This document shows, piece after piece, positions 35,989-44,655 of a stretch of 64,000 nucleotides of DNA; positions within the stretch are counted from its first letter, which is position 1; every line of letters starts with the position of its first letter. The DNA lies in NCBI GenBank assembly GCA_964613385.1, contig CAZTGZ010000011.1, positions 1 to 64,000 on the forward strand, in the 5' to 3' direction. This DNA comes from CAZTGZ01 sp964613385 (lineage in GTDB: Bacteria; Bacteroidota; Bacteroidia; NS11-12g; UBA9320). The position numbers and the translations under genes were made by a program. Below the pieces are notes generated by a model. That model was given only the letters and a program-made list of their open reading frames with translations, did not search any database and was not told the DNA's origin.

Positions 35989-36948
35989 TTATGGTAATAG
36001 TCCGGTAATAAAACTATTCACACGTGTTTCGATCGTTTCGTTGATATTGTCGTAATCTCTCTTCATGAACTTCTGACCGGTAATTTGCTCATATAGTTCA
36101 ATGTATCGTTCGGAAACGGATTCCAAATAATCATCGGTCATTTCCGGAATTAACTGGCCGTCTTTACCTTGAAAGCCATTATCTATCAGCCATTTACGAA
36201 CAAACTCCTTGCTTAATTGCTTTTGCTGTCTGTCACCTCGCTGTATGGCCTCATAACTGTCTAAATAGAAATAACGCGATGAATCTGGCGTATGGATTTC
36301 ATCAATAAGCATGATTTCTCCATCTTTTTCTCCAAATTCATATTTCGTATCAACAAGTATCAAATTTCTTCTATTCGCTCTTTCCTGACCATACTTAAAA
36401 AGATCCAGGGCATATTGCTCAATTTGGTCTATTTGCTTCTTTTTGAGCAATTTTTGATCTCTGATCTCTTGCAGACTGATGTCCTGATCATGTCCTTCCT
36501 TACTTTTGGTCGTAGGTGTAATGATCGGAGAGGGGAGTTGGTCATTTTCACCCAACCCTTCCGGAAGCTTAACCCCGCATATTTCCCGCACTCCGGATTG
36601 ATATAATCTCCAGGAATGACCTGCCAAATAGCCTCGCACAACTATTTCAACCGGAAATGGCTCACATAGGTGCCCGATGGTAACATGTGGGTCGGGTTCT
36701 GAAATTTTCCAATTAGGTACCAAATGCCTTGTTTCATCCAGAAAAAGTGAAGCTATCTGATTTAAAACCTGACCTTTAAAAGGAATAGGACGGGGCAAAA
36801 CCACATCAAATGCCGAAATCCGGTCACTGGCAACCATTACCAATATTTTGTCCGCTATATTGTATACATCCCGAACTTTACCTCGCGTGAAATCCTTTTG
36901 TTTTCTGAAAAAGAAATTCGTAGAAACCAGTGAATTTACGTTTGTCAT
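35989..36948 (-). CDS. purC: Phosphoribosylaminoimidazole-succinocarboxamide synthase
   Basis: 319 residues. Joins CAIR and aspartate in purine synthesis. SAICAR synthetase motifs are visible: RGKVRDVYNI, VASDRISAFDVVLPRPIPFKGQVLNQI, EIVVRGYLAGHSW, LVDTKYEFG and LIDEIHTPDSSRYF. The length is that of the longer, eukaryote-like type. It has a particularly good promoter (36968-36999) inside the end of the upstream acyl-CoA reductase gene, so it is probably transcribed on its own. Confidence 0.96.
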   Translation of the reverse strand: MTNVNSLVSTNFFFRKQKDFTRGKVRDVYNIADKILVMVASDRISAFDVVLPRPIPFKGQVLNQIASLFLDETRHLVPNWKISEPDPHVTIGHLCEPFPVEIVVRGYLAGHSWRLYQSGVREICGVKLPEGLGENDQLPSPIITPTTKSKEGHDQDISLQEIRDQKLLKKKQIDQIEQYALDLFKYGQERANRRNLILVDTKYEFGEKDGEIMLIDEIHTPDSSRYFYLDSYEAIQRGDRQQKQLSKEFVRKWLIDNGFQGKDGQLIPEMTDDYLESVSERYIELYEQITGQKFMKRDYDNINETIETRVNSFITGLLP

Positions 36949-36967
36949 TTTATTGTCATTGCTGGGT

Positions 36968-36999
36968 CAAAGGTATCATTACTGACCATTTATGCCAAA
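36968..36999 (-). promoter_or_regulatory. Bacteroidetes-type promoter of purC
   Basis: On the minus strand TTTG (36999-36996) and TACCTTTG (36975-36968) are separated by 20 bp, an exact fit to TTTG-N19-21-TAnnTTTG. The purC ATG at 36948 would have a leader of about 12 nt. The upstream box overlaps the last codons of the acyl-CoA reductase gene. Confidence 0.7.
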
Positions 37000-38006
37000 T
37001 CTTTCCGATTAATCTGAATTGTTTGAAGGAATTCCATCGTATTTATACGGTCGGCGAAGTCGTCCAATTTAGGAAATTGAGCCTCTCCGAAAGGAACGGA
37101 TTCGAACATTCCTGAATCCCTTGAAGTAATGCACTGAATGTGTTCCTTTTCCCGCTCAACAATTTCTAAAACCTCATGAATATCTTGATATCGAGTGTAA
37201 TATACACATCCGAGCGGAGAAAACAGACTGGCATCTTCTTTGAGTAAAACAAAGCCGGTATCCAGATGTGAAATCTGATTCATGAGATAAATGGCGCGAT
37301 GATAAAGCACATTATTGCCGTACTTGTTGTGGTCTGATAAAAAAGCCCAGTCTTGCCAGGCATCCAATAATTTTATCAAATCGAAATTCTGAGGAATATA
37401 TAGTTTACCAACATTCCTGCAGCCAAGACCGAAATACAGAAATACGTCTAAACTCAATTTGCGGAACGCCTCTTCGTCATCGTTTTCATCTAAAATGGCA
37501 ATGGATGTCCTGTTCTTGCGAATTAAATGTGGGATATTCCTGAAATAATATTCGAAGTACCTGGATGTATTGTTGCTCCCGGTAGCGATAACGGCATCTA
37601 TATTTTTGAGTTGTTCACATACCTCAATCCGTCCCGGCAACTGCTCATCCAGCCATTCAAGTATTCTTTTCGTGAGCACATTGTCTTCTCTGGACGTTTT
37701 AACTTTTGCCTTGTTCCCGCTCAACAACACACATATCAGGTCATGCAATCCGACCAATGGGATATTTCCGGCCATGACTATCCCAACCTCGCTGACTCCA
37801 TCCGCAATGGGATAACGATCCGCAAAAGACTGGATTTCTTCCTCCGATAATAATCGGCTCCAGGATTTCAGCGCCTGTAATATCATGTATTCAGTGTACC
37901 ACGGATTTTTTATTTCCGCTTCCCTGATTGTTTCTGCCCAAAATTTTTCATCTGCAGCCAACAAACCCAATTCATTCAATACCCTAACTATTTCACGATT
38001 GTGCAT
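36990..38006 (-). CDS. Acyl-CoA reductase, LuxC-like
   Basis: About 338 residues of the LuxC/acyl-CoA reductase family, relatives of aldehyde dehydrogenase that make fatty aldehydes from acyl-CoA using NADPH. Visible pieces are GIVMAGNIPLVGLHDLICVLLSG, DAVIATGSNNTSRYFEYYF, IRKNRTSIAIL and FGLGCRNVGKLYIP, where the Cys is the acyl-accepting residue. The frame extends back to 38099 but the ATG at 38006 (MHNREIVRVL) fits homologues and leaves an 81 bp divergent promoter region before the ykuK-like gene. The substrate and physiological role are not known. Confidence 0.88.
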   Translation of the reverse strand: MHNREIVRVLNELGLLAADEKFWAETIREAEIKNPWYTEYMILQALKSWSRLLSEEEIQSFADRYPIADGVSEVGIVMAGNIPLVGLHDLICVLLSGNKAKVKTSREDNVLTKRILEWLDEQLPGRIEVCEQLKNIDAVIATGSNNTSRYFEYYFRNIPHLIRKNRTSIAILDENDDEEAFRKLSLDVFLYFGLGCRNVGKLYIPQNFDLIKLLDAWQDWAFLSDHNKYGNNVLYHRAIYLMNQISHLDTGFVLLKEDASLFSPLGCVYYTRYQDIHEVLEIVEREKEHIQCITSRDSGMFESVPFGEAQFPKLDDFADRINTMEFLQTIQINRKDLA

Positions 38007-38087
38007 AAACACTGCAAAATAACGTTTATTATTTAATATTCCGCTGCCGTTTTTGAGACGCAAATCGCCGATTTTTGACAAACACTT

Positions 38088-38570
38088 ATGAAAACACATC
38101 CTCGAATATGGAGAAAACTGAACGGCGATCCTTTGGGAATTGACTTGTACGCCGCCGTTGAAGAAACGCTGAAATCTGAAGACCGTAATAACCTCAAAGT
38201 TTGTATTGGATCCGACAGCCAGGTATATGGGAAAATTATAGAATTTGCAACGGCTGTTGTATTTGTCAGAAAGGGAAAAGGTGGATTTATCTATATGTCC
38301 CGATATAAGTCAGATGAGCCTATGTCCCTTAGACAGCGTATGATTCGCGAAGTTTCAGATTCCGTGACAACAGCCTATCTGTTGAGTCCACTTTTGGAAA
38401 AATATCACCTTGATTTTGAAGTTCATGCAGATATCAACACGGATCCTGGTTATAAAAGCCATGTAGCCTATAAGGAAGCCATGGGATATATTTTGGGAAT
38501 GGGCTATGTTTTTAAAGCCAAACCCTATGCATTCGCCGGATCTTGCTGTGCAAACAAAGCGATTAAGTAA
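38088..38570 (+). CDS. RNase H-like YkuK-family protein (DUF458)
   Basis: 160 residues. VCIGSDSQVYG near residue 42 and HADINTDPGYKSH near 113 hold the acidic residues of an RNase H-like fold; the pattern SDSQ...ADIN is that of the YkuK family. Role unknown; related folds act on nucleic acids. It is the first gene of a five-gene operon with ruvX, def, a UbiA-family gene and maf, 18 nt before ruvX. Confidence 0.88.
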   Translation: MKTHPRIWRKLNGDPLGIDLYAAVEETLKSEDRNNLKVCIGSDSQVYGKIIEFATAVVFVRKGKGGFIYMSRYKSDEPMSLRQRMIREVSDSVTTAYLLSPLLEKYHLDFEVHADINTDPGYKSHVAYKEAMGYILGMGYVFKAKPYAFAGSCCANKAIK

Positions 38571-38588
38571 TAAGCACCGTATATTCGC

Positions 38589-39005
38589 ATGGTGTCGCGA
38601 ATTTTGGCCATAGATTACGGAAAAGTGCGTTGCGGATTGGCTGTAACCGACCCTCTTCAGATAATTGCTACTGCGCTTACCACCGTAAAAACGGAAGAAC
38701 TCCTCCCTTACTTACAGACATACCTGACCAAAGAAAAGGTAGAGAAATTGGTGGTGGGCGAACCATTTAGAATGGATGGAACGCATTCTGAAATCGAAAC
38801 CGAAATCCGAAAATTTATTCATTCATTTGAAACCGCTCATCCCGGAATTCCCGTCCTTCGCCATAATGAAATGTACACGAGTAAAATGGCCATGCGCTCT
38901 CTGATTGAATCAGGTGTGAAGAAAAAGAAACGGCGGGATAAAAGTCTGTTGGATTCTGCCAGTGCTACCATAATTTTGCAGGAATTCCTTCAATACCATA
39001 CATGA
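38589..39005 (+). CDS. ruvX: RuvX/YqgF family RNase H-like nuclease
   Basis: 138 residues, a RuvC-fold protein proposed as a Holliday junction resolvase and implicated in 16S rRNA maturation. The first acidic residue is in ILAIDYGKVRCGLAVTD, the VVGEPFRMDGT strand follows, and the last Asp is in KKRRDKSLLDSASATIIL. Typical length. Its stop overlaps the def start by 4 nt. Confidence 0.94.
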   Translation: MVSRILAIDYGKVRCGLAVTDPLQIIATALTTVKTEELLPYLQTYLTKEKVEKLVVGEPFRMDGTHSEIETEIRKFIHSFETAHPGIPVLRHNEMYTSKMAMRSLIESGVKKKKRRDKSLLDSASATIILQEFLQYHT

Positions 39006-39550
39006 TACTACCTATTAGAGCATATGGAGATCCGGTACTTCGTAAAAAATGCAGAGATATTGATGCATCATATCCCGGCTTAAGTGAACTGATCGACAAT
39101 ATGTTTGAGACCATGAAAGATGCCAGGGGTGTGGGGCTTGCTGCTCCTCAGATTGGTCATGATATTCGCCTTTTTATTATCGACAGTACTTTAATGTATG
39201 ATGAGCCTTCCGAAGGTAGAAAACAAATTTTTATCAATGCGGTAAAATTGGAAGAGTTTGAAGAACCCTGGGATTACGAAGAAGGTTGCCTCAGTATACC
39301 CCATATCCGCGAAGATGTTCGACGTCACGAAAAGATTACACTGGAATATCTGGACGAAAATTTCATTAAACATACAGAAACTTTTGATGATATGACCGCC
39401 CGTGTCATTCAACATGAGTATGACCATATCGATGGTATCCTGTTTATAGACCATATCAGCGGTTTCAAAAGACAACTCATAAAATCAAAACTAAACCAGA
39501 TATCCAAAGGCAAAGTGGAGGTGGACTACAAGATGAAATTTCCGGGTTGA
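39002..39550 (+). CDS. def: Peptide deformylase
   Basis: 182 residues. Removes the formyl group from nascent proteins. All three signatures are present: GVGLAAPQIG, EEGCLSIP with the metal-binding Cys, and QHEYDHIDG with the HExxH-type metal ligands. Overlaps ruvX by 4 nt and the UbiA-family gene by 1 nt. Confidence 0.97.
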   Translation: MILPIRAYGDPVLRKKCRDIDASYPGLSELIDNMFETMKDARGVGLAAPQIGHDIRLFIIDSTLMYDEPSEGRKQIFINAVKLEEFEEPWDYEEGCLSIPHIREDVRRHEKITLEYLDENFIKHTETFDDMTARVIQHEYDHIDGILFIDHISGFKRQLIKSKLNQISKGKVEVDYKMKFPG

Positions 39551-40389
39551 TGCCTTCAAAATGGATGATTTTCAGACCCTTGAATTTAGGTTTGCTGGCA
39601 TTATGCCAGTTCCTGGTTTATATATTCATCGGAAAAGGAGATAACTTTTTGTTGATAGCCATATTAAGCTTTGGCACCATCTGCATTGCTGCATCGGGTA
39701 ACATGATTAATGATTATTACGACAGAGTTAGAGATGAAGTGAATAAACCAGGCGTAAATTTCGCGCAATGGTATCTGGACCGCAAGTTGTTCTGGCCTGT
39801 ATATGCAGGATTAAATCTCATCGGAATTGGTATTGCATCGCTCATAAATACATATCTCGGGGCATTGTTTATTGGAACTGCCATGATGCTTTGGCTGTAT
39901 TCTGCTCAATGGAAGGACCTGCCTTTATTAGGTAACCTCAGCATTTCATTTCTGGCTGCCATTAGCTTGTTGATCGTTAGATTGATTCAACCTTCAATGA
40001 ATGTTCATTTGCTTATGTACTATGCATTCTTTGCCTTTATTACAACTTGGATTCGTGAAGCCATTAAAGACATGGAAGATAAAGCAGGAGATGAACTAAG
40101 TGGATCTAAATCGCTGGCTGTCAAGGCTTCAACTAAGATAAATCTGCTGCTTATCCGGCTGTTGATTCTTGTTCTTATGGTCATTCTGTATGATTCCTGG
40201 TCAACCTTTCGATTTAACTTCGATTCGAAATTGGAATGGATAGTCCTGATTTACGGAATTACAACGCTCATTCTGCCCAATTTTGCCATTCTTATTAAAT
40301 GCAATCAAGAAAACCCTGATTATGCCCTGATGAGTAAACTGGTGAAGTACTGTATGCTGACAGGCATGCTTTCAATGATGTTTTTATAA
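39550..40389 (+). CDS. UbiA-family prenyltransferase
   Basis: 279 residues and about eight membrane helices. The first prenyl-diphosphate motif is NMINDYYDRVRDEVNKPG and the second is DMEDKAGDELSGSKSL, both intact. The subfamily looks like the Bacteroidota proteins annotated as geranylgeranylglycerol-phosphate geranylgeranyltransferase, which would make archaeal-type ether lipid precursors; menaquinone or haem prenylation are alternatives. The start is the ATG at 39550 in a TGATG overlap with def; a TTG 3 nt earlier is less likely. Confidence 0.88.
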   Translation: MPSKWMIFRPLNLGLLALCQFLVYIFIGKGDNFLLIAILSFGTICIAASGNMINDYYDRVRDEVNKPGVNFAQWYLDRKLFWPVYAGLNLIGIGIASLINTYLGALFIGTAMMLWLYSAQWKDLPLLGNLSISFLAAISLLIVRLIQPSMNVHLLMYYAFFAFITTWIREAIKDMEDKAGDELSGSKSLAVKASTKINLLLIRLLILVLMVILYDSWSTFRFNFDSKLEWIVLIYGITTLILPNFAILIKCNQENPDYALMSKLVKYCMLTGMLSMMFL

Positions 40390-40391
40390 TC

Positions 40392-40988
40392 ATGAAGTTA
40401 CAAGAGAAGTTTCCTAAAATAATTCTGGCTTCCGGTTCCCCAAGACGAAGGTTCCTTTTGACAGAAATGGGTCTCAAATTTGAAGTAATGGTTCCTGACT
40501 TGGAAGAAATATTTCCGGATGACTTGCCCGCTTTTGAAGTAGCGCCATTCTTGTCGAAGTTGAAATGTTCTGCCATCACACCCTTTGAAAAAGACACCCT
40601 ATACATCACTTGTGATACCACAGTTTGTTTGGAAAACGAGGTCATCAACAAACCTGTTGATCATCAGGATGCCATTCAAATGCTCACAAAATTATCCGGC
40701 AACTTACATACGGTTGTTTCCGGAATTACGCTGAAATACAATCAACTGACATGGACCTTTGCTGAATATACAGATGTCCGGTTCTACCCGCTTACAACAA
40801 CAGAAATTGAAGAATACATACATGAATTTCAACCTTTCGATAAAGCGGGATCGTATGGCATACAGGAATGGATAGGATATATTGGTGTAAAAGAAATCAA
40901 AGGTTGCTTTTACAATGTTATGGGGCTACCAGTTTCTGCTTTGTACCAGAAATTACAGCATTGGGATATTCATTCATCGGAATTCTGA
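40392..40988 (+). CDS. maf: Maf-like nucleoside triphosphate pyrophosphatase
   Basis: 198 residues. House-cleaning enzyme hydrolysing dTTP/UTP or modified nucleotides. ILASGSPRRRFLLTEMG at the N-terminus and CDTTVCLENEVINKP are the family signatures, with AGSYGIQEW near the end. It follows the UbiA-family gene by 2 nt and ends the operon. Confidence 0.95.
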   Translation: MKLQEKFPKIILASGSPRRRFLLTEMGLKFEVMVPDLEEIFPDDLPAFEVAPFLSKLKCSAITPFEKDTLYITCDTTVCLENEVINKPVDHQDAIQMLTKLSGNLHTVVSGITLKYNQLTWTFAEYTDVRFYPLTTTEIEEYIHEFQPFDKAGSYGIQEWIGYIGVKEIKGCFYNVMGLPVSALYQKLQHWDIHSSEF

Positions 40989-41058
40989 GTTTATTAATCA
41001 ATTTGACACAAATTAGACAACTTTTCGAAGGCAGATGCGTTAGTCCTTTGATTTAAAG

Positions 41059-41277
41059 ATGATTACTATACTTATACTGTTGATTATTGCGGAGAGGATT
41101 GCGAGTATAACCGGATTGGAATTCGCGTTTATCGTTTGGTTGCGCAACAAAATAAAACGGAAGCCATTGAAACCGGAAGCGGATATTATTCCTTCAAACC
41201 AAATGAATGTTCCATCACAAACCGTTGAAAACAAGCCAGTTGAAGAGAAAGTAGGAGAAGTGACGCTGGTTGAATAA
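41059..41277 (+). CDS. Small membrane protein, unknown
   Basis: 72 residues: a hydrophobic N-terminal segment (MITILILLIIAERI, then a second hydrophobic turn to about residue 28) followed by a Lys-rich stretch and a hydrophilic, Glu/Val-rich tail. It fits an otherwise empty 300 bp slot between maf and the tRNA gene. I recognise no family. It could be a chance frame, but the membrane-plus-basic layout argues for a real gene. Confidence 0.5.
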   Translation: MITILILLIIAERIASITGLEFAFIVWLRNKIKRKPLKPEADIIPSNQMNVPSQTVENKPVEEKVGEVTLVE

Positions 41278-41288
41278 AGCGAAGAAAG

Positions 41289-41362
41289 TGCACCCGTAGG
41301 GATTCGAACCCCAAACCTCTTGATCCGTAGTCAAGTGCTCTATCCAATTGAGCTACGGGTGC
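41289..41362 (-). tRNA. tRNA-Arg (anticodon ACG)
   Basis: The minus strand folds into a complete cloverleaf of 74 nt. The acceptor stem GCACCCG pairs with CGGGTGC followed by discriminator A. The anticodon stem is CTTGA/TCAAG with loop CTACGGA, anticodon ACG (read as ICG after deamination), and the T arm contains GGTTCGAATCC. CCA is not encoded. Confidence 0.97.
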
Positions 41363-41435
41363 ATTCCGAAGATTTTATCCTGTATTCGGTAACAGGGCTG
41401 CAAATATGCACTTCATTCTTGATATTTTTGCAAGC

Positions 41436-43778
41436 ATGGTGAAACAAATCCTGTTTTTAGCGGCATTGATTAGTTCGATTTCAGCCAAGTCTCAATTTTC
41501 GTTTCAAATAAGCGGAAACATTTCTGATAAAACTACCGGAGAAGCTCTCATGGGTGTTCAAGTCATTCTGGAAGGATGGCATGTGGAGTCTTTTACCAAT
41601 AGATACGGACATTATAATATTTCTTCCCCCCCTCAAGACATCGTTCTCCGGATAGAATATGCCGGTTATGAACCTTATATTGACACGTTGTATATAGAGA
41701 ATGACCTCATTTTAAACGTCTCTTTAACGCCATCTGAGTCAGGTGAATTTGATCAGGTCAACCCACCGCGCAACCAAAATGAAGTCACGGATGTTCAGGG
41801 CAATCGAATTGATATGCCCATTCGGTTCACTCGCAAAATTCCTTACATGGTCGGAGAAACAGATCTTATTAAAGGGTTGCAGACGCTGCCCGGAGTAAAA
41901 TTCGGAAATGAAGGTTTTTCTAATTTGTTCGTGAGGGGTGGTAGTGCGGATCAGAATTTATTTCTTCTCGATGGGGCTCCCGTTTATTATTCGAACCATC
42001 TCTTTGGATTATTCAGCATTTACAATCCGGAAGCCATTAACAACGTTCAGCTGACCAAAGGTGGATTTACATCGCGCTATGGCGGACGTTTAAGTTCTGT
42101 AGTAGATATAACCACAAATGAAGGCAGCAGCGTTGGAAACCATGGCTCCGCTTCCTTGACTCCATTGTCGCTCAAATTGTCACTTTCAGGAGGGTTTAAA
42201 AACAAGAAAACAACTTACGCCCTTAGTTTGCGTCGTTCCTATTTCGATCTGCTCATACGTCCTTTTTTCTTTGCCGCCGGCGCTGATTTTGCTGTTTATT
42301 TTCAAGACTTAAATTTTAAACTGGCACACACGCTGAATGATAAAAACAAAATTATCCTGAGCTATTATTACGGAAGGGATTTGATTCGACAAGAGTTTTC
42401 CGAAACGGACACGACCAATACCAACACGGTTTCTAAATACAAATTAAGCAATCAATGGAATAATCAGGTTGGATCTATCAGGTGGAACAGTTCTCTAAAT
42501 CGACGCTTGTTCATTTCCACTGCATTCATGTTCAGTAGATACCAAAATCAGGAGAATTTGTCGGAAGAAATCAAAATTAATGGAAATTCCCAGGGTATCG
42601 CCAGTGTGCTCTACAAAAGTGGTATCAATGACATATTGGTGCATTCAGATGCAGAATTTCATATGAGCAGCCAACATCATATTCGTTTTGGGCTGCAATC
42701 TTCCTTTAGAAATATTAATACTTCATATTTTGAAGAAGAAGGCAAGAATTTCCCGGCAGCTGAAGATTATTTATACACTTACGGCTCGAAAAAGAACCCA
42801 ATAAGAAGTGAAATTGCCCTCTATGGGGAAGATGAAATAAAACTGAGCACTCAATTCAAAATAAATGGCGGATTACGCCTTGTGGTATACCGGCATGAAA
42901 GTTTCGCAACGCTCAAACCCGAACCCAGACTTCAGGTGCGTTTCCAACCTCATGACAACTACTCTCTCAAAGCATCCTATCACAGGGTGAATCAATTCAT
43001 ACATCAGGTTAGTGCCAGCAACAATGGTTCTTTAAATACATTTTGGGCACCGGCAACTGCAGATATTAAGCCACAGTTCTCAGATCAGATAACGTTAAAT
43101 TATACGCGTTCATTCAACAACGGTTATCAGTTGCTCATAGATGCCTATTGGAAAAAGATGCAAAATCTAGTGATCATTTCAAATGAGAGCGAAATTTTTG
43201 ATATCAATGCAGATTGGGAAAAATATGTGGCGCAGGGAGAAGGCAGGTCATATGGACTAGAAATATTATTTAAGAAGAACTATGGCAAAGTATCCAGTTG
43301 GTATGGCTATTGTCTGAGCAAAAGTGACCGAAGATTCGAGATTCTCAATCAAGGCGAGTATTTTCCATTTAATTTTGATCGCAGGCATCAAATTAATATG
43401 CTTTGGCAATTCTGGATGTCCGATCTCACTTCCATATCTACCAATCTGGTCATCGGTTCAGGAAATCCATTTACTTTGCCTCAGGGACGTTATATCGATA
43501 TTGATGGTCGCGAAGTTCTGGACTATGGAAAACTGAATAATTATAGAACAGGACGCTATACGAGATTGGACATAGGATTAAATAGAAACTATGGTGATTT
43601 AACCGATAAAATTACGCACGAACTTAACTTTTCCATCTATAATTTCTTCTTCCGAAAAAACCCCAGTTTAGCTTATGCGACAGAAATTACCGACTCATTC
43701 GGTAATAAATTATATAAGGCATACGAGGAAAGTTATTTCGTATTTATCCCGGGCGTTTATTACATCTTAAAATTTTAA
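41436..43778 (+). CDS. TonB-dependent outer membrane receptor
   Basis: About 780 residues from the ATG at 41436 (MVKQILFLAALISSISAKSQ signal peptide; the frame opens 30 nt earlier). A carboxypeptidase-regulatory-like domain (about 20-105; GEALMGVQVILEG, TNRYGHYNISS) precedes the plug (LIKGLQTLPGVKFGNEG, FVRGGSADQNLFLLDGAPVY) and a 22-strand barrel ending in the aromatic-rich YFVFIPGVYYILKF. One base separates it from a DUF4249 lipoprotein gene, the usual partner arrangement. The ligand is not evident. Confidence 0.93.
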   Translation: MVKQILFLAALISSISAKSQFSFQISGNISDKTTGEALMGVQVILEGWHVESFTNRYGHYNISSPPQDIVLRIEYAGYEPYIDTLYIENDLILNVSLTPSESGEFDQVNPPRNQNEVTDVQGNRIDMPIRFTRKIPYMVGETDLIKGLQTLPGVKFGNEGFSNLFVRGGSADQNLFLLDGAPVYYSNHLFGLFSIYNPEAINNVQLTKGGFTSRYGGRLSSVVDITTNEGSSVGNHGSASLTPLSLKLSLSGGFKNKKTTYALSLRRSYFDLLIRPFFFAAGADFAVYFQDLNFKLAHTLNDKNKIILSYYYGRDLIRQEFSETDTTNTNTVSKYKLSNQWNNQVGSIRWNSSLNRRLFISTAFMFSRYQNQENLSEEIKINGNSQGIASVLYKSGINDILVHSDAEFHMSSQHHIRFGLQSSFRNINTSYFEEEGKNFPAAEDYLYTYGSKKNPIRSEIALYGEDEIKLSTQFKINGGLRLVVYRHESFATLKPEPRLQVRFQPHDNYSLKASYHRVNQFIHQVSASNNGSLNTFWAPATADIKPQFSDQITLNYTRSFNNGYQLLIDAYWKKMQNLVIISNESEIFDINADWEKYVAQGEGRSYGLEILFKKNYGKVSSWYGYCLSKSDRRFEILNQGEYFPFNFDRRHQINMLWQFWMSDLTSISTNLVIGSGNPFTLPQGRYIDIDGREVLDYGKLNNYRTGRYTRLDIGLNRNYGDLTDKITHELNFSIYNFFFRKNPSLAYATEITDSFGNKLYKAYEESYFVFIPGVYYILKF

Positions 43779-43779
43779 C

Positions 43780-44655
43780 ATGAAAACCATTTTACCAATA
43801 TTCCTGATCTTAATATTGTTGGTTTCTTCCTGTATAGAACCCATAGATATTGATAGTTTACCTCAATATGTAAACAAAATCACCATCAACTCCGAATTGA
43901 ACAATCAAGAGAAAATAAGCATTCAACTCAGCAATAGTACCAATGCTTACAAATCTCAAACCCCGGCTTCCATTTCCGATGCCACCATTGTGTTCAGAGA
44001 AAATGGCAATCTTAAGTTTCTCACGTATAATCCTACAACCACAGCTTACGAAGGGGACTTCATACCACAGGCCGGCAATACCTATAACATTTCTATACAA
44101 CATCCCAATTTCCCTGCTGTTTCTTCTCAGGTCCAGATTCCTGAAGCGCATCAAAACAAACAAGTTGCGTTGGTAATTAATGGCGGAATTGATGCGACCG
44201 GGGTCCCAAGTGACTTATTATCCGTAACCTGGAAAGACAATCCAAATCTGACGAATTATTATGAAGTCAGATTCACCTACTATTCCGAAACTGTTCAAAT
44301 GTTCATTCCTTTTGAATATCAGACCATAGATCCTGTTTTAACCGGAAATTCAGCGCTTAAAACCAATAATGGCGGGTATATATTCGACGATCGACTCTTT
44401 AACGGACAACTGAAAACGCTTTCTGCCGTGGCACCTTTCGGTCTCGTCGGTCCGGGTTCTACCTATAAATATCAAATTGAACTTAAATCGCTGAGCGAAG
44501 ACTATTTTAAGTATCTGACCACTTTACAACTATTTAGAGATGAACAGGATTTCAATACCGGAATCTTTGAAAATCCCATCGTGGTGCACAGCAACGTGAG
44601 CGGCGGCTTAGGAATTTTTGGCGGCCAGTTTGTATCGCGTGATACCTTGAATTAA
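43780..44655 (+). CDS. DUF4249 lipoprotein
   Basis: 291 residues. The signal peptide ends in the lipobox LLVSSC, so it is a lipoprotein. The beta-rich mature part, with NKITINSELNNQEKISIQLSNS and AGNTYNISIQHPNFPAVSSQV, matches DUF4249, a family found next to TonB receptors of this type and probably a surface accessory. Immediately follows the receptor gene; stop-to-stop with the convergent peroxidase gene. Confidence 0.92.
   Translation: MKTILPIFLILILLVSSCIEPIDIDSLPQYVNKITINSELNNQEKISIQLSNSTNAYKSQTPASISDATIVFRENGNLKFLTYNPTTTAYEGDFIPQAGNTYNISIQHPNFPAVSSQVQIPEAHQNKQVALVINGGIDATGVPSDLLSVTWKDNPNLTNYYEVRFTYYSETVQMFIPFEYQTIDPVLTGNSALKTNNGGYIFDDRLFNGQLKTLSAVAPFGLVGPGSTYKYQIELKSLSEDYFKYLTTLQLFRDEQDFNTGIFENPIVVHSNVSGGLGIFGGQFVSRDTLN

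Noticed and set aside
38088..38570. YkuK-like gene as a defence nuclease
   Set aside because: It sits in a housekeeping operon with ruvX, def and maf, and nothing nearby suggests a defence role.
41040..41234. Minus-strand open frame opposite the small membrane protein
   Set aside because: It is the shadow of the plus-strand 72-residue frame and has no signal, family or promoter of its own.
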